Assembly (NCBI GenBank): GCA_025890175.1
Contig: JANPYM010000004.1
Coordinates: 999,134-1,063,133 of the forward strand
Length of the DNA: 64,000 nucleotides
Source: Ciborinia camelliae
Lineage: Eukaryota > Ascomycota > Leotiomycetes > Helotiales > Sclerotiniaceae
Direction of reading: 5' to 3'
The notes below the pieces were generated by a model. It worked only from the letters and a program-made list of their open reading frames with translations. It was not told the DNA's origin and made no database searches. A program made the translations under genes and the position numbers. Shown in pieces: positions 23,711 to 36,204 of the stretch (positions are counted from its first letter, which is position 1; each line of letters starts with the position of its first letter).

Positions 23711-25199
23711 TCATAAGTTCTCTCGAGAAGCACTAGCCCTCCTATATATTTCCTCCTCAAAAGTATGAAACAAACGATTTATTTTTGGATCCCCAGGGGG
23801 TAAAAGCTGTGAGCCCCAAATGCCGCACACTCCAGCTTTACGATTGATCCACCAGTTCAGGTTCGGGTACCCTCCCCACGCAATCGAGCCTTTGCTTCTA
23901 CCACCGATGTCTTCCAAATTCATAATTCCTCCGAGGCCCCAATCGGCTTTCAATCCCTTAGGAAATGCCCCGAAACATCCGTTGACTTCGGGAATAGATA
24001 GCTTCTCCATCAAACCTTTCCTTGAGGCTTCACTCAGCTGTGGCCTGAACATCTCGTCGACGGTTTCCGACTTCAGTAATCGTCCATCGTTTGCACAGAT
24101 ACTCTGTAAGCATTTAAAATAATCGACGGGACTTCCAAAGGTACCAGCCCCTCCATGACAGTCTTTAGTGGCTGGATCAAATATGACTTTACTGGTGTAT
24201 TTGGCCTTGCCCTCGGGATTGTCCGTTGTACCATACCGAGTGACACCCCCTTCTCGTTTACTCATGGAGATTAGGTTCGACAACAGTTCTGGTTGTTGGA
24301 CAGGATGAAAAGTTATGTTTTCCATGCCAAGGGGTCCCCAGACATTCTTTCGAAGGTATTCCTCCAAGGAAATATGGCCATTGACTCTCTCTACCATCTG
24401 GCCAGCCCAATCAATACCGACGCCATAGCTCCATGAGTCCCCAGGCGCGAAAAGGAGCGGGAATTTGTAAAGGTCCTTGATCAAACCTGATCCACTAGTG
24501 GGTACGAACGTGTTCTTGTTCATATATTCTTGGTATCGGGATAGTAATGGATCTTGATAGTACTTAGCTATCTTCTTAAATGCCTCGAACTTATACCACT
24601 TACCAAAAACATCGTATGAAAGTCCGGATGAATGCGTGAGAAGATGCCTTCGGATGATCAGTGACATGCCCTAAGATACTGCGAGCGTAACCGACCGAAG
24701 TGTTATAGTTTTGTGGTTGTTTATGAGGACTGGCTTCTCACTCTCTTCGTCAAAGCCAGTCAAGATCTGTACACCCTTGAATTCCGGTAGCACATCACAA
24801 ATATCGCCGTCAAGACTTAAAAGGCCCCGTTCTACACATTGCATTGCTGCGACGGTTGTGAGTAATTTTGTACAGGAAGCAAACCACATGACACTATCCA
24901 AATTCATAGGGCTTGAGGGTTCCTTGAGGGACTGAGATCCAAAGGCTTTGGCATAGTGGAACTTTCCTGTATATGTTAGCTATGATTGTAACTGGTAGGT
25001 GCACTACATAGGACTTGAATAAATATGATGAGTGCAAAGACTTTTCAACCAACAAATACTCTGCACTCATGGGTTCAATTCCTTAAGCAGTTTCGTTGAA
25101 TTAAGAAGACATACCAGATTTATTTCCCCCTACCAGTATTGCACCGGGGATATCTCTGGTTCTGCAAGCTTCTTTGATTGTGTCCTCAAAGTTGGACAT
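23711..25199 (-). CDS. Beta-lactamase-fold serine hydrolase / LovD-type acyltransferase family
   Basis: Three exons: 25115-25199, 24696-24966 and 23711-24647, giving 430 residues. Intron 1 (24967-25114) has GTATGT, GCTAAC and ACAG signals. Intron 2 (24648-24695) is 48 nt with an unusual GTCGGT donor. It was chosen because it restores the family motif ITLRHLLTHSSGLSYD. The serine-nucleophile motif S-x-x-K appears as SCTK at residues 59-62. A later tyrosine in APGDSWSYGVGIDWAG fits the second catalytic motif, and a WGG/GIWGSQ block near the C-terminus fits the third. The size matches the class C beta-lactamase/LovD transesterase group (about 410-430 residues). There is no signal peptide, so it is probably cytosolic. 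Its substrate is unknown. No polyketide or peptide synthase lies nearby, so a stand-alone esterase is as likely as a biosynthetic acyltransferase. Confidence 0.87.
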
Positions 25200-26092
25200 C
25201 TTGTCGTTGAGACTACTCGTACAGGAACCACAAGAAATGCTGTTGATGAGTTTTTGATGTATTCGAGGAGATTACTCGATTAGGGCGCGAAACGAAGGAT
25301 CAAAAACAATGATTAGAAGAGATGGTGAAAGTATGGTAAAATGCTCAGTCGGAGACAAAAGAAGAATATGATCATTTTATATACAATACAATACTCACTC
25401 GTACACAAGACACCTCGGGGGTAACCTACCCGGGCAATCATGGATTCATGGTTCACCTCTATCGGGATAGGGGATAGCCCGTCCCACGTGGACGTGGAGG
25501 CGATAAAACCTCGGAACTCCAAAAGCCCATGGTAAAATGACAAGATTTATACCTACCAGGTAGATGGGTATATACTATATATCGAGGATTTAGGTAACCG
25601 GGAGATCAAATAACTTCGACGGGGAATCGTTTGAGAACATTTGAAGAAACTAACCCCTATTTGGACGAGTTTCCGATGCTTTGGGAATTAGACACTAGGT
25701 AAATACCTGGTATGATGGGGTGGGTGGAGAAACATTCGCTACCACCCAAAATCATAGTCTTTCTCTCCAATACCCGAGCGCGCTTGTTGAAAGGTATGCC
25801 ATGATATCATAGAAAGGGTTGGAGCCTGGAGAGAATGTTATACAATATTGTTTGCGAACTTCGAAGGTCGCTGTCCAAGAGCACTCATATTGGTGTATGG
25901 ATGTAGTTCATGGGCCGATCCGACCAACCGGCCTTTTCATCTAACGACCGTGCCATATTATGCTTTACTATTGTCATAAGTTTCCCAAAATCCTGCCATG
26001 AACGCCCTGCCAATGCTTACAACATACACATTTTTAGTACAATATATCAACCATCATTGGTGCTGTCATTTATTTCCCAGTGCCATGCTCGT
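25200..26092. other. Intergenic region
   Basis: About 890 bases between the hydrolase start and the mannosyltransferase stop. Small open frames only. A TACCTACCAGGTAG palindrome lies near 25551. Confidence 0.4.
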
Positions 26093-27436
26093 TCAACCCA
26101 TACCGACATATTTGAACCAATTTGGTCTGCAATCCTCCTTATGTAACCAAGCTTCTCCGTCTGTGAATCGTCCAGCTTGGCAACCTTTGCATTTCGGCGA
26201 ATTGGGGCAGTTGAAATAGGGGATATGTTGGTAACCGATATCACGGAACCTTCGAAAGAGGTTAGCTACGAATACAAATTTCACGAAAAGAGCTCAAAAC
26301 TCACCAATGAATCTTGCTCGAATCTTCAAAAAGTGCCAACGCTATACTATGAACCGGCGCATCTCCCCATCGCTCGTAGAAGAACCCTCCAGCACGATCG
26401 AGATGATTGAAATAATCCTCATATGCTTGACTGCGCCAGAAATCCATATTACCAATTTCGAAATTACTCCAGAAATGACAGGTGGAGTAGCCATTGGCTT
26501 TCTGATTATGTTCTGGTCTTCGCGCACTGTCTGTAATCCAATTCATCGCATTATTCTCGTTGATATACTCTGGATGTGCGGCCAAGAATTTCGTCGTTTC
26601 GGGCCATAGGGTTGGAATCGATTGAGGCGCATCGTAAAGATTGATGGTGAACCCGTAAGTTTTGTTCTGATCTTGCATATATCTGAAAACGTCATAGTCG
26701 ACATCGCAGAAGAAATGGACCTTTGGCTCGACACGCCAGTAAAATTGCATATTTACCATTGCGGGATGTTTGTAAAATAAACCACTATTCCATCGACACA
26801 TCTGGTGGTACGATGCCATGCTGGCATATTGAATGTCATTCTCCTTCAGTATCTTTGCCGATTCTTGGAAGAGCTCGTTATCAATCCATGAGGGGATTTC
26901 CCAATGTTCTTTTGGGATCAATTCTGCCAGGATTATTAGAGTTGCCAGGTTGTCATCATATGTAAGGCTGCGCACCATATTTGCATTCTGCTTTCGTCTC
27001 TGCGGAAGTTCGACGTTTGAATTCCTCTGAGAATGGTACATCATTGAAGAATGTCCACGGGTAATTGAACTTATGATTCCATGTTCTTTCCAAATCTCGC
27101 ATAGCCTGAACCATACCATCAACCTCTTCGTTGCGAACCAAAGATAAAAGAGTGGCATTGATTCGATTCGTCCCCTCAGCGCCTAGTCCATAGCCCTGAT
27201 CAGCTCTCCATAACACACCTTCTGGTTCTCCAGTAGCTATAAAATTCGTTAGCAAGACGATTGGTATAACAGAAAGCTCGGCGCATACGGTCTAGATTGG
27301 GATCTCTCTCTGGATTTTCAAGTGTATCTCCAGGCCCTCGTGCTACTCTTGCTGGACCAAAAACTTGATATAAGAAAAATATCCATAGTCCCATGGCCAA
27401 TAGGCCCAAGACTCTTATTGGGCGTGCTACAGCCAT
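26093..27436 (-). CDS. Kre2/Ktr-type alpha-1,2-mannosyltransferase (GT15)
   Basis: Four exons: 27289-27436, 26976-27236, 26305-26923 and 26093-26249, giving 394 residues, normal for GT15. All three introns are 52-55 nt; the second uses a GTGCGC donor. The N-terminus (MAVARPIRVLGLLAMGLWIFF) is a short cytosolic tail plus a membrane anchor, giving a type II Golgi protein. The lumenal catalytic domain carries AETKAECKYE, IPKEHWEIPSWID, MCRWNSGLFYKHP, FFCDVDYDVFRYMQ and YSTCHFWSNFEIGN, the signature block of Kre2/Mnt1 enzymes, then GGFFYERWGDAPVHS and a cysteine-rich end (CPNSPKCKGCQAGRF). These enzymes transfer mannose from GDP-mannose to O- and N-linked glycans of cell-wall and secreted proteins. 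The gene is divergent from the gamma-tubulin complex gene across a 428-base promoter region. Confidence 0.93.
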
Positions 27437-27864
27437 ATTGATTATTTGGCTTTAAAAATGTGTTGACTTCCGAATCTCACTGAAGCTTGGGGACAAAATC
27501 GCGACAGCGCGGCATAAGATTATCGAAAATAAAACCGTCTAAATGCACACCCGCACCCATATGCATAAAAAGGGGATGTGATGGCATTCGCCTCATCCCA
27601 TAAGGCTTCCGGGCTGGAGCGATAAGAGCCATATATGTAAGGCTAGGGACATGGTTGCCCGGTTATCCCGTCGCGATCGCCTTATCTCGATTTTTGGGGC
27701 CGCGTATTGAGTAACCTACTGGTACAGCTTAAACACCAATGTTATGGAATGATTATTTCAATTTCAATTTTCAGATGAACCACACCTCATCTTACCTGCC
27801 TGGGTACACCACTGATCAAAAGTATATGCAATTTACAAGAGATATTTGCTAATGAATTGGTACA
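27437..27864. promoter_or_regulatory. Divergent promoter region between GT15 and the gamma-tubulin complex gene
   Basis: The only sequence between two start codons that point away from each other. It must hold the promoters and leaders of both. No specific factor site is claimed. Confidence 0.5.
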
Positions 27865-30688
27865 ATGGCACATCTCGTAAAACTGGGAGCTCTAACAGAT
27901 GAACTTGTCACATTAATCACTTCCATTTCCTCGCAGGTAAATACGTTTGTTTTGATTTCTTTATCTTATCCAGTTCAATGCTTTGATATACCCCAAATCA
28001 AGGAGCTGACCAGTCTAGTCTGACTCTGCCAGGTTCAATACTTGTCGAGAGACTGCTCTCCGAGCGTTGAGGCATAGTAATTACAATCGAACCAATCAAT
28101 TTGATATCGAGGACCAACTCGAGGGGCTTGACGAAAAGTTTCGAGTATACAATGAAGATCCACTCGCAGATGCGCTCAAGGAGCGTCTGCAAAGACTTCC
28201 CGAACTGAAACTAAAATGGACATCCGAAATTCTGCATCTACTTCTCGAATTATCAAATAAGCCGGTTTCTACATCCAGGATCGAAGATTTAGAATTGATC
28301 AAAGTAGTTGATCCCGAAATTGAGCCCCCTTTGAAATGGCGAGATCTTGTAGCCGAAGACCCTTTACTGCGAGAAAAAAGTATATGGCGAAATGTCGATT
28401 TTGGGGCGGATAGTTCTGATGATGATGATGGCTTCTGTGATGCTCGATCAGAATTGTCAGACTTGACTGGATCGACAGGAGAATCAAGCTTGGATGATGA
28501 TAACACGAGGAGACCTCAAGATTTCATTGTGGATACCATTGAGAAGGACACCTTGAATAAATTGAGGAAGGCACAATTTTGGCAGAAACTACCGAGTGTG
28601 AATGGTGTTCAGCTGAAGACTGTTAGGAAATCTATCACTGAACTCCAGGCTGTCCGAGAAATTCTCTTCATGTTTAACGGATCATTGAGCTCTCTTTTCG
28701 AATCAGAATCTCACGACGTTCGGATTATTAAACCTTCGAAAAGTTATAGTTTGAAGCACTTGACTGCGGAAGGTTATGATATGCTTATGGAAACATTCGC
28801 GACCCAAGGCTCAGCATTGGGCATTCTTCGAGCCTGGGTAAAACATCCCCAAAATGTGCCATTAATACAGGTTCTGCAATCATCTATTTCTCAGCGACTT
28901 ATGGACTTGGATACTAGGCTATCCAACATCCAGAGCAGATTTGTCGCTCCACCGAAAGATGTCGTTGTGAGTCTTCTAAGTCTACAAAATGAAGTAGCAG
29001 GTTTTACCAAACCTCTTAACAGACTTGCCGACATCATCAAACGAGTTGAGCAAGAGCCATATGCCCATGCTTTTCGTTACCTTGAGTTTCTGTATGACGA
29101 AACCTGTACCTCGCAGATGGCTGGAGACGGTGATATGTATGCATTTATGGGTAAGGTTTTCTTTCAGTGCTTTCAAATCTACCTACGACCCATACGATCA
29201 TGGATGGAGGAAGGTGAGCTCAGTAGTGGGGACAACGTATTCTTCGTTTCTGAAGTTACCGGAAACACTGACCCATCTGCAATTTGGCAATCTCGATTTA
29301 AGTTACGCAAGACCCAGGGTGGTGTTTTACATGCTCCAAGTTTTCTTCAAACTGCTGCTCAGAGAATTTTCAATACCGGCAAAAGTGTTGTTGTCTTGAA
29401 ACAGTTAAATCAATTCGAATCTGTGCGATCAAAGAGAAAGATAGAACCGAAGCTCGACTATGATTCAGTTTGCAATACTACGAAATTTTTCTTGGCCCCT
29501 TTCTCCGAATTGTTTGATGTAGCATTTGAAAAGTGGATCAGAAGCAAGCACCATCACACCTCTAATAAGTTGCGCCAAACTCTCTTCGACTCTTGCGGTT
29601 TACATAATGCCCTCGATGCCTTAGCTCATGTCTACTTCATTGCCGACGGCATCTCTTCGTCAAGCTTCATGTCATCGGTTTTTGATAAGCTAGACACATT
29701 AGATTCTTCCTGGAATGATCGTTTTCCATTGACAGAGCTCGCACAAAGTACAATTGGTTCCCATCCATCCATAATACCAGAACGACTTCGATTGCGCATC
29801 CGACCCCTTTCACAAAGGAGTCGAGATGTCAATAAATGTCGAAGATCGGTAAAGGTGCTCTCCATTATCGAACCCATATACCACCTCTCATGGCCGATTC
29901 AAATAATCCTCACTCCACAAACAATCCCCTCATATCAAGGAATATTCACCTTCCTCTTTCAAATTCGTCGCAGCTCTCATATTCTTTCACGAGAACGTCT
30001 CGTCTCCGATCGTCACAATCTAACCAGTACCACTGATGAACGCTCTCTCTACTACTCCCTCCGAACCCGTCTTCTCTGGTTCTATTACACCCTATATTAT
30101 TACCTCACATCACTAGTCCTCGAACAACGCTCCCAAAAAATGCACCAGGATCTTCAAGAAGTCGAGGATATCGATGCTATGATCCGCGTTCATACATTAT
30201 TTGCTAAACGCATCACTGATGAATGCCTGCTCGGTAGTAAACTTGAACTTATCCATAAAACAATCATAAAGCTCCTCGATCTGGGTATCAAATTAGAAGA
30301 TGCGCAAGCTGCAAATGCGGTTGTTAGTAAAGAAGCAATGGAGCAACAGCAGGAAATTATGGATTTTTCGTTGGCATCCCTGGATTTACCACCTACACCG
30401 CGGAAGTCAAAAAATTCGAGGATGAGCATGAGGATGAGTCTCGCGAAACAAAAGGATGAGGATTCAGAGGATGAGATGGAGGTAGACTTGAGTATTCTAT
30501 CACCAGGAATGGAAGATCGTAGCAACGAATCATATGTGAAGAAGCTGGAGAGTATGAAGGGAGAATTTGATAGGCTGATTAGATTTGTGGGCAGTGGGTT
30601 AAGGGGGGTGGCCAGGGCGAGTGGAGGCGAGGAGGCGAAGGGGTGGGATGTGTTGGGGGAGATGATTGAGGGGGGATTGGACACATAA
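27865..30688 (+). CDS. Spc97/Spc98-family gamma-tubulin complex component, GCP5/Mod21-like
   Basis: Two exons: 27865-27936 (24 codons) and 28019-30688, giving 913 residues. The acceptor at 28018 (CTGACCAGTCTAG) was preferred over later AGs because it keeps the frame and yields SDSARFNTCRETALRALRH, which continues the N-terminal domain. The large second exon has the Spc97/98 pattern: an acidic, disordered region around residue 130-160 (SSDDDDGF), a GRIP1-like helical block (AVREILFMFNGSLSSLF), and FRYLEFLYDETCTSQMAGD ... YLRPIRSWMEEGEL. The C-terminal gamma-tubulin-binding half includes QNIQILTPQ-like sequence (WPIQIILTPQTI) and LWFYYTLYYYL. These proteins build the gamma-tubulin ring complex that nucleates microtubules at spindle pole bodies. 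The N-terminal layout and non-core divergence favour GCP5/Mod21 over GCP2/GCP3, but this sub-assignment is less certain than the family. A coiled, acidic C-tail follows. Confidence 0.88.
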
Positions 30689-32507
30689 TGTATTGGTTTT
30701 TAGAAATTATACAAGAACAAGAATAGCCATATGCGAATCATACCCAAAAAAGAATTGAATAGAAGGCGCCGGGGTATGGACAGCCAATTCGAGGACAATG
30801 GTCGCATGATCCAGCCCAAGGAGATTCATCTTACTCACTTGGATGTGCTTATCACGGGAGTATTAGGTATCGCGAGCACCCTATTGGAATGCATGGATTT
30901 TGCTGGGGTTGGAAATTGCTGGAGTTTGAAAAAGCACCCGTGACTATTCTTACTTTTTCCAGACGAGTTTATGGTTCTGCGCGCAAGTCAGCCGTCCCAA
31001 AGTTCAACCGTGAATGGCTCTGCATGAAAAGGGTATTCGAAACATGGCCAACCGCGAAGCGCTAGATTAATCAGGTTATTTGCTACACGGCCTCAAGTGT
31101 TTTCCAAAGGGAAAATGGACAGGGCGTGTCCTGCTCGAGATAGTCGTGCGAAGTAAGATGGAGCGATCGATTACCTGCCCAGGGCGTGCGTGCACTGCTC
31201 CTGGTGATTGATAATATATGAAGAGACTATCTTTGCCTGCGATGGGAAAATGACGAGCAAGAACCCAACTTCGCTGGACCCTTCAGCTTCGGCCAACACA
31301 ACCCACCGTTAGATTGGCGAGATGGTAATGTAAGACAGACCTCAATATAGGTACCCAAGGCTTCGCAAACTCAAGTTGGAGACCCTTCTCACCCGTTTTC
31401 TCCGCGTGAATTGTGAATACCTAGCGATGAATGCGCAACAGGAAGCCAGCCCATCCATTCCTTAGTATCCCAAAAAAAAAGAAAAAAGAAACCAAACCAC
31501 CAGTTCACACTAAAACATCAGAGGAACAATCCCGATGGAGTTTATCTGCGTCTGCATCTCGCTCTTCTACTACCTATTAGGATCAATCACAGCACCAAAC
31601 CCACCATTCTGGGACTGTCATGATGCCATCAGACTGACCCGACTGCCCAGCGTCGAACATTAAATCATTGATGCCGTTCGCAAAGATCTTGGTCGGCTGG
31701 CTGTCCCCCCTGTTGGATATAAAATGTCATTGGAGGGAGCATCTTCGTTGTATCGAGATGGCGTCGAGTCAATTTTGCTCCGGGATCCAATCTACTCAAG
31801 ACGTGGAGGGATGATAAGGCGTTGGGGTATGAGACCTCAGGTGATCATTACCTTGGTTTCTCCTTGAGCCATGAGCAAGTGAGACGACTTCCAGTTTTCT
31901 CATCTCATCTCATATCCACAAGGAGGACAATCGTTTAAAAAAAAGATCATTCCCTAATCGTTCCGTTCCCGTACCGTATCCTATCCTCCCCGCCCTCCAT
32001 CCCCCTAGTCTGGGGCGGGTCACCAACAGAAGAAAGAGAAGAACACACAATATAACTTTCGTTTGAGTCATTTCATGAAACCCCCCAACCCCCCCGTAGT
32101 CTTCTTACGCAGAATACCTACCTTTCACCAAGCTCTATTCGTAAAGTATTGCACAGAAATCGACATAGGTACAGGTCACAAACAACCTTGAATCCGCTTG
32201 AGAAATTCATTATAATTCTTGTTCTTCCAACAATCTCGCAAATATTCCAAACTAAAAAACACAGACAACATAATATGATGTGAAGTGATGTATATATAAC
32301 CAGCCCATCCATCCAGTGAATTCAGCAATATACAAACAAACAAACAGGCAAACGTCCAAGATAGTGAACCCCTAGAGCTCCATCCCAAGACGCCCGGCGA
32401 GAAATATCATACACCAAACACCATCCCAAATCACACCCAAATTAAAACCGTACACATATAACTCATAAACTCATACACAAGCTCCGCATCTTAATTATTC
32501 GACTCGC
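30689..32507. other. Intergenic region between convergent genes
   Basis: About 1.8 kb. Only unsupported short open frames are present. A C-run and pyrimidine-rich tracts lie near 31990-32095. The edge next to 32508 is the 3' untranslated part of the KEN-box gene. Confidence 0.4.
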
Positions 32508-33794
32508 TCACTCATCCTCATCCTTCACACTCCCGCTCTCCCAAACGACGAAATCCGCTTCGGGTTTCTCAATAGGTTCAACAACTCTCTTTTCCATAAG
32601 GAAATCTATATCGATTTCCTTCCCTTTTCCCTTTCCGGGCGTATAGGCCATGGATACTGGTTCTAGTGGCGAGAGAGAGATTCGAGGTCCTGAAGTTTGT
32701 GCTTCTTGTTCCGAAAGATCTGCCTCCCCCTCGGCTAACGTTTCGGCTTCATATTCGGGTTCAGGATCCGGAAGAATGATAAAGACACTCTTCTCATCAC
32801 AACCCTCGGCATAGAAATCCTCCTTCTTCATTTCTCCCAATGGTGACCTATCAACATCAATGGCACCCTCTTCCATTTCCCGTCGTTTCCTCTGTTGCAT
32901 CTTAACTCTCATTTTCATTTCTCGGATTTCCATATCATCCCTACGAGACACAGACGTTGATGCAGAAGAACTCGAAGCGAATGCAGTGAGCGATGTACGA
33001 GTTTGAGAAATATCATCTAGAGGTGGAACATTTTCCTTGCCCCTCTCATCTCTCATTCTCGAGAGTGATTCTTCATCTGAAGAAATGTCGAGGGTACATG
33101 TGCTGTGTTCCATGAGATTGGTCGCGAGTTCTTCTTCGGTGTCTTCGTGGATTTCGAAAAACCAGGACATTTTATTTTCGGATGCATGAAGGGAGGCGGG
33201 AATTTCCTTGCGGGAGACTTGAGGTTTTGAAGGAGCGGTAATAGGTTTGGAGGAGAGGGCTTGGCGTTGACGTTGACGTGCGCCGTAAGAGGGGATGGTC
33301 CCTGAGAGGGCAGCATCGATTGAAAAGCTGAGACCGCTGGGTTTTGGGGTGGAGAATTTGGGGGGATCAACGCGGGTTATTGGAGTAGAGGTACGACGAC
33401 GGTTGTTGAGGATTCCCACGCGCTTTCGGGTGGGAGAACGACCTGCTGGGGCGGTAAGGGGTGTCGAATTTGGGAGGGGGGTGGTGAGTTTGGGAGTTTG
33501 AGAATGAGAATGAGGTTGGAGAATCTTTCTTTGGGTGACGAATTTGGTAGGCTTGAGAGGGGAAGATAGCGCCGCGTCGGTGGGAGAGGGAGGAGCTTTG
33601 GTTAGGAAGTAGTTTGTAGGCTTTGAGAAGGCATCTTTGGCTCCATCGATAGCCTTGGATCGTTTGGGAGATCCGAAGGAAAGAGGATCAATGTTTTCGG
33701 AATCATCGTCCGATTCGAATGCTGTGGCTTTGCGCTTGGAAGGGGAGGTAGTATTGGATGATAGAGCTGGAGAAGATGTGAGTTTCATGATCAT
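32508..33794 (-). CDS. Conserved disordered protein with a KEN box (function unknown)
   Basis: Single exon of 428 residues starting MIMKL, with an alternative in-frame ATG two codons later. It is Ser/Pro/Lys-rich and probably disordered, with many SP/TP sites (SPSKRK, SPLKPTKF, GRSPTRKR) and basic clusters that could act as nuclear localisation signals. The best-preserved looking segment is KMSWFFEIHEDTEEELATNL, followed by HSTCTLDISSDEES and then a KEN box in ERGKENVPP. An RxxL sequence occurs in QRKILQ. KEN and RxxL boxes are degrons recognised by the anaphase-promoting complex, and the SP/TP sites suggest CDK phosphorylation. A cell-cycle-regulated nuclear protein is therefore a reasonable guess but not shown. 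No enzymatic domain is visible. I do not recognise the family. Confidence 0.75.
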   Translation of the reverse strand: MIMKLTSSPALSSNTTSPSKRKATAFESDDDSENIDPLSFGSPKRSKAIDGAKDAFSKPTNYFLTKAPPSPTDAALSSPLKPTKFVTQRKILQPHSHSQTPKLTTPLPNSTPLTAPAGRSPTRKRVGILNNRRRTSTPITRVDPPKFSTPKPSGLSFSIDAALSGTIPSYGARQRQRQALSSKPITAPSKPQVSRKEIPASLHASENKMSWFFEIHEDTEEELATNLMEHSTCTLDISSDEESLSRMRDERGKENVPPLDDISQTRTSLTAFASSSSASTSVSRRDDMEIREMKMRVKMQQRKRREMEEGAIDVDRSPLGEMKKEDFYAEGCDEKSVFIILPDPEPEYEAETLAEGEADLSEQEAQTSGPRISLSPLEPVSMAYTPGKGKGKEIDIDFLMEKRVVEPIEKPEADFVVWESGSVKDEDE

Positions 33795-36204
33795 AATAAT
33801 AATGGGTATATTATGTAAGTAAGATATGCGGGTGGGGTGTGTAAAGAATGATTGAATAGGTAGGTATTAAGTAGCAGAGTCGAGAAAACAACTGCCAATT
33901 GTTGCTTTCAAATGAAAGGGGAACTTTGCATACCATTCTGACGATTCTTGAGACTTGTGAGATTCTGTAGACGTGAACCATTCAATGGAGCGAATGGCTG
34001 CCTCGCAGTTCCCATTGGCATATGTGAAGTCATGACTGCGATTGCGATTGTGATTTCTGAAACCGAAATTTGATTTGTTTTCCAATTGTTTATTCGTTCG
34101 ATCCTTTCTCTTTTTGACAATTCAAATAAATCACTTGTTGACTGTCAATTGAATTTGGTTTGGATGAATGAAGAATAAGCAAACACCTTTTCAAGAATTG
34201 GAGAGTGTACGGAGTAGACAAAAGCTATTAGTCTGTAAAAGGAGAAGCTCCAATGAAAAAGTGGTGGCAGGAAAAGGAAGAAAATTGATCTCAAGTCGCG
34301 TTCGTGAAGGTGGAGGAGAAGTGGAGATGGAATAGAGTTGTATGTACTTGTGCAGTTTGTCGGTGTCGGTCTCGGCGTTGGTGGTGTCTGAACAATATCG
34401 GCAATCGGATGTCTAATTTGTTGTGATGGGAGTTTTATCAGACATAAACAGACGGGATGTATTGGTAAATTCAATTCCAGGTTCCCCACGTACAATAATA
34501 ATAAGGTAGGTTGATCAAATAAGAAACTTCAATAATTCGGATGAAAATCACGAATATCAGATCGGATCAGATCAGATCCAAACAAAACAATAACAATAGG
34601 TAAGTTTCTCTAATGAAATCAAATCAAACTCAAATCAAATCAAATCAGATCGGATCAGATCACATCAAATTAGATCAAAACAAGTTGTAAAGGACGAAAG
34701 AGGAGAACTGTGAGAGGGAAGAGGGAAGAGGGAAGAGGGAAGAGGGGAATGCAGGATATATTAGAATTAGAAAAGCCTCGTTGCCTTCTCCCGTTATCCG
34801 TACAGTATCTAGGTACCCTCCACCTCATCCAACTCAGCTCCAAAATGGAACGAACCTCAGTTACCTCATTATTACCTACCTCACACTCACACTCAGACAC
34901 TCACACTCACAATCCATTGATTCAATTCATCCATTCAATCAAATGAAATCCTGTCTTGCCATGACTTTTACCTAGCACCTCTCACATTACAATTCCCCAA
35001 TTCCCTTACATTATTATTGTCTACCCTCATTTCATTTCCTGGCCTTACAGGTAACAAGTTACCATTCATCTACACTGTACTCTCCTCTTTCTGCAGTAGC
35101 GCATGCAATCCGCCCACCAACATCCCCCCATTAGCATCCATTACATGCAATTTCATACATGTCGTTTTCGCGTCGCAGCGCGTAACCAACGTGATTCCCA
35201 CCAATCACCCACTCAATCTCTCTCGGTCCCTCTCTTCCAAGGTCTCCAAGGTATCAGGGACGATGAAATGATCATAGCTTTCCGAGGGTGAAGGAGGCAC
35301 AAGCGAGACATGACCACTTCATGCAATCTCAATTCTCTCTCTTCATTGGCCGTCGCGAAAAAATGTGGATGCACTTCATTCATATCGTTCACTTCATGAT
35401 GCAGGGGGGGTTTGGGAAATTTCCATTTTTTTTTTTCCATTTGCGGTACGAAGTAATTGAAGTGGTTCCATGGTTCCATGGTTCCATCGCGAGAAAACAC
35501 GAGTATAAGAAGATGGGTTCGCGTCGTGAATAAAAGATGAGGGGAAAAGTCAAAAAAATTCGTGTTCTTCTTCCAATTTCGAACGTGAATTGACTTGGGT
35601 TAGGGACGCGATGGAATAATGGATTTCTATTATTATACACCTGCAGCTCTAGCTCTTAGCTCTGGCATATCCCTCGCATCGCCGAAGCTCGATTCGATTG
35701 TCTATCTGTCAGACACTCTGTCTGAATCTAGAATGGGATTATACAGCTTCGTTCTGAGATATGATTATCTGGGTAATCTCACGTCCATCATACTGACTGA
35801 ATCAAAATCAAGGTTTGTTTCCACGCGCTCATAAAGGTCGTGATGCATGCGACCTTTTGCACAATGCACTACTTCATCAACTTATTATTCAATGCATGCA
35901 TAATTATTGGAATTTATTCACTCTGCCGTTCTCCACCGAGGCTATGCTACTTAATGTTGTACTTGATTTTTCTGCTGTGCATAACGTGTCATATTGGCTG
36001 TTAAATTTTGAGTGAAAGGTTGAATATTCATTTTGCTAAGATACTTAAATCCTTGTACCTGCTCGATGCCGTGCGTATTGAGGTGTGGTAAGGGAGGCTC
36101 CAATGGATAACTTGACTAGCTAAATATGAAAAGTATGAAAGGGAACAACGAAACGAGTGACAAGAAGGAAGAAGAATCTGTGGATCGTGCAGTCTCCCAA
36201 CCAC
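33795..36204. other. Intergenic region with simple repeats
   Basis: About 2.4 kb with no supported gene. It holds the upstream side of the KEN-box gene, a GATC/AAATC-type repeat at 34555-34681, a purine tract of GGGAAGA units (34714-34747) and a triplicate GGTTCCAT (35463-35487). Confidence 0.45.
34555..34681. repeat. Twice-repeated GATCAGATC array
   Basis: The block ATCAGATCGGATCAGATC occurs near 34556 and again near 34646. An AAATCAAATCAAA tract lies just before the second copy. It lies about 760-890 bases upstream of the KEN-box gene start. The cause may be slippage; a binding array is possible but unproven. Confidence 0.5.

Noticed and set aside
28019..28032. Later acceptor (GCCAG at 28032) for the gamma-tubulin complex gene
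   Set aside because: Gives the wrong phase; the acceptor at 28018 keeps frame and family sequence.
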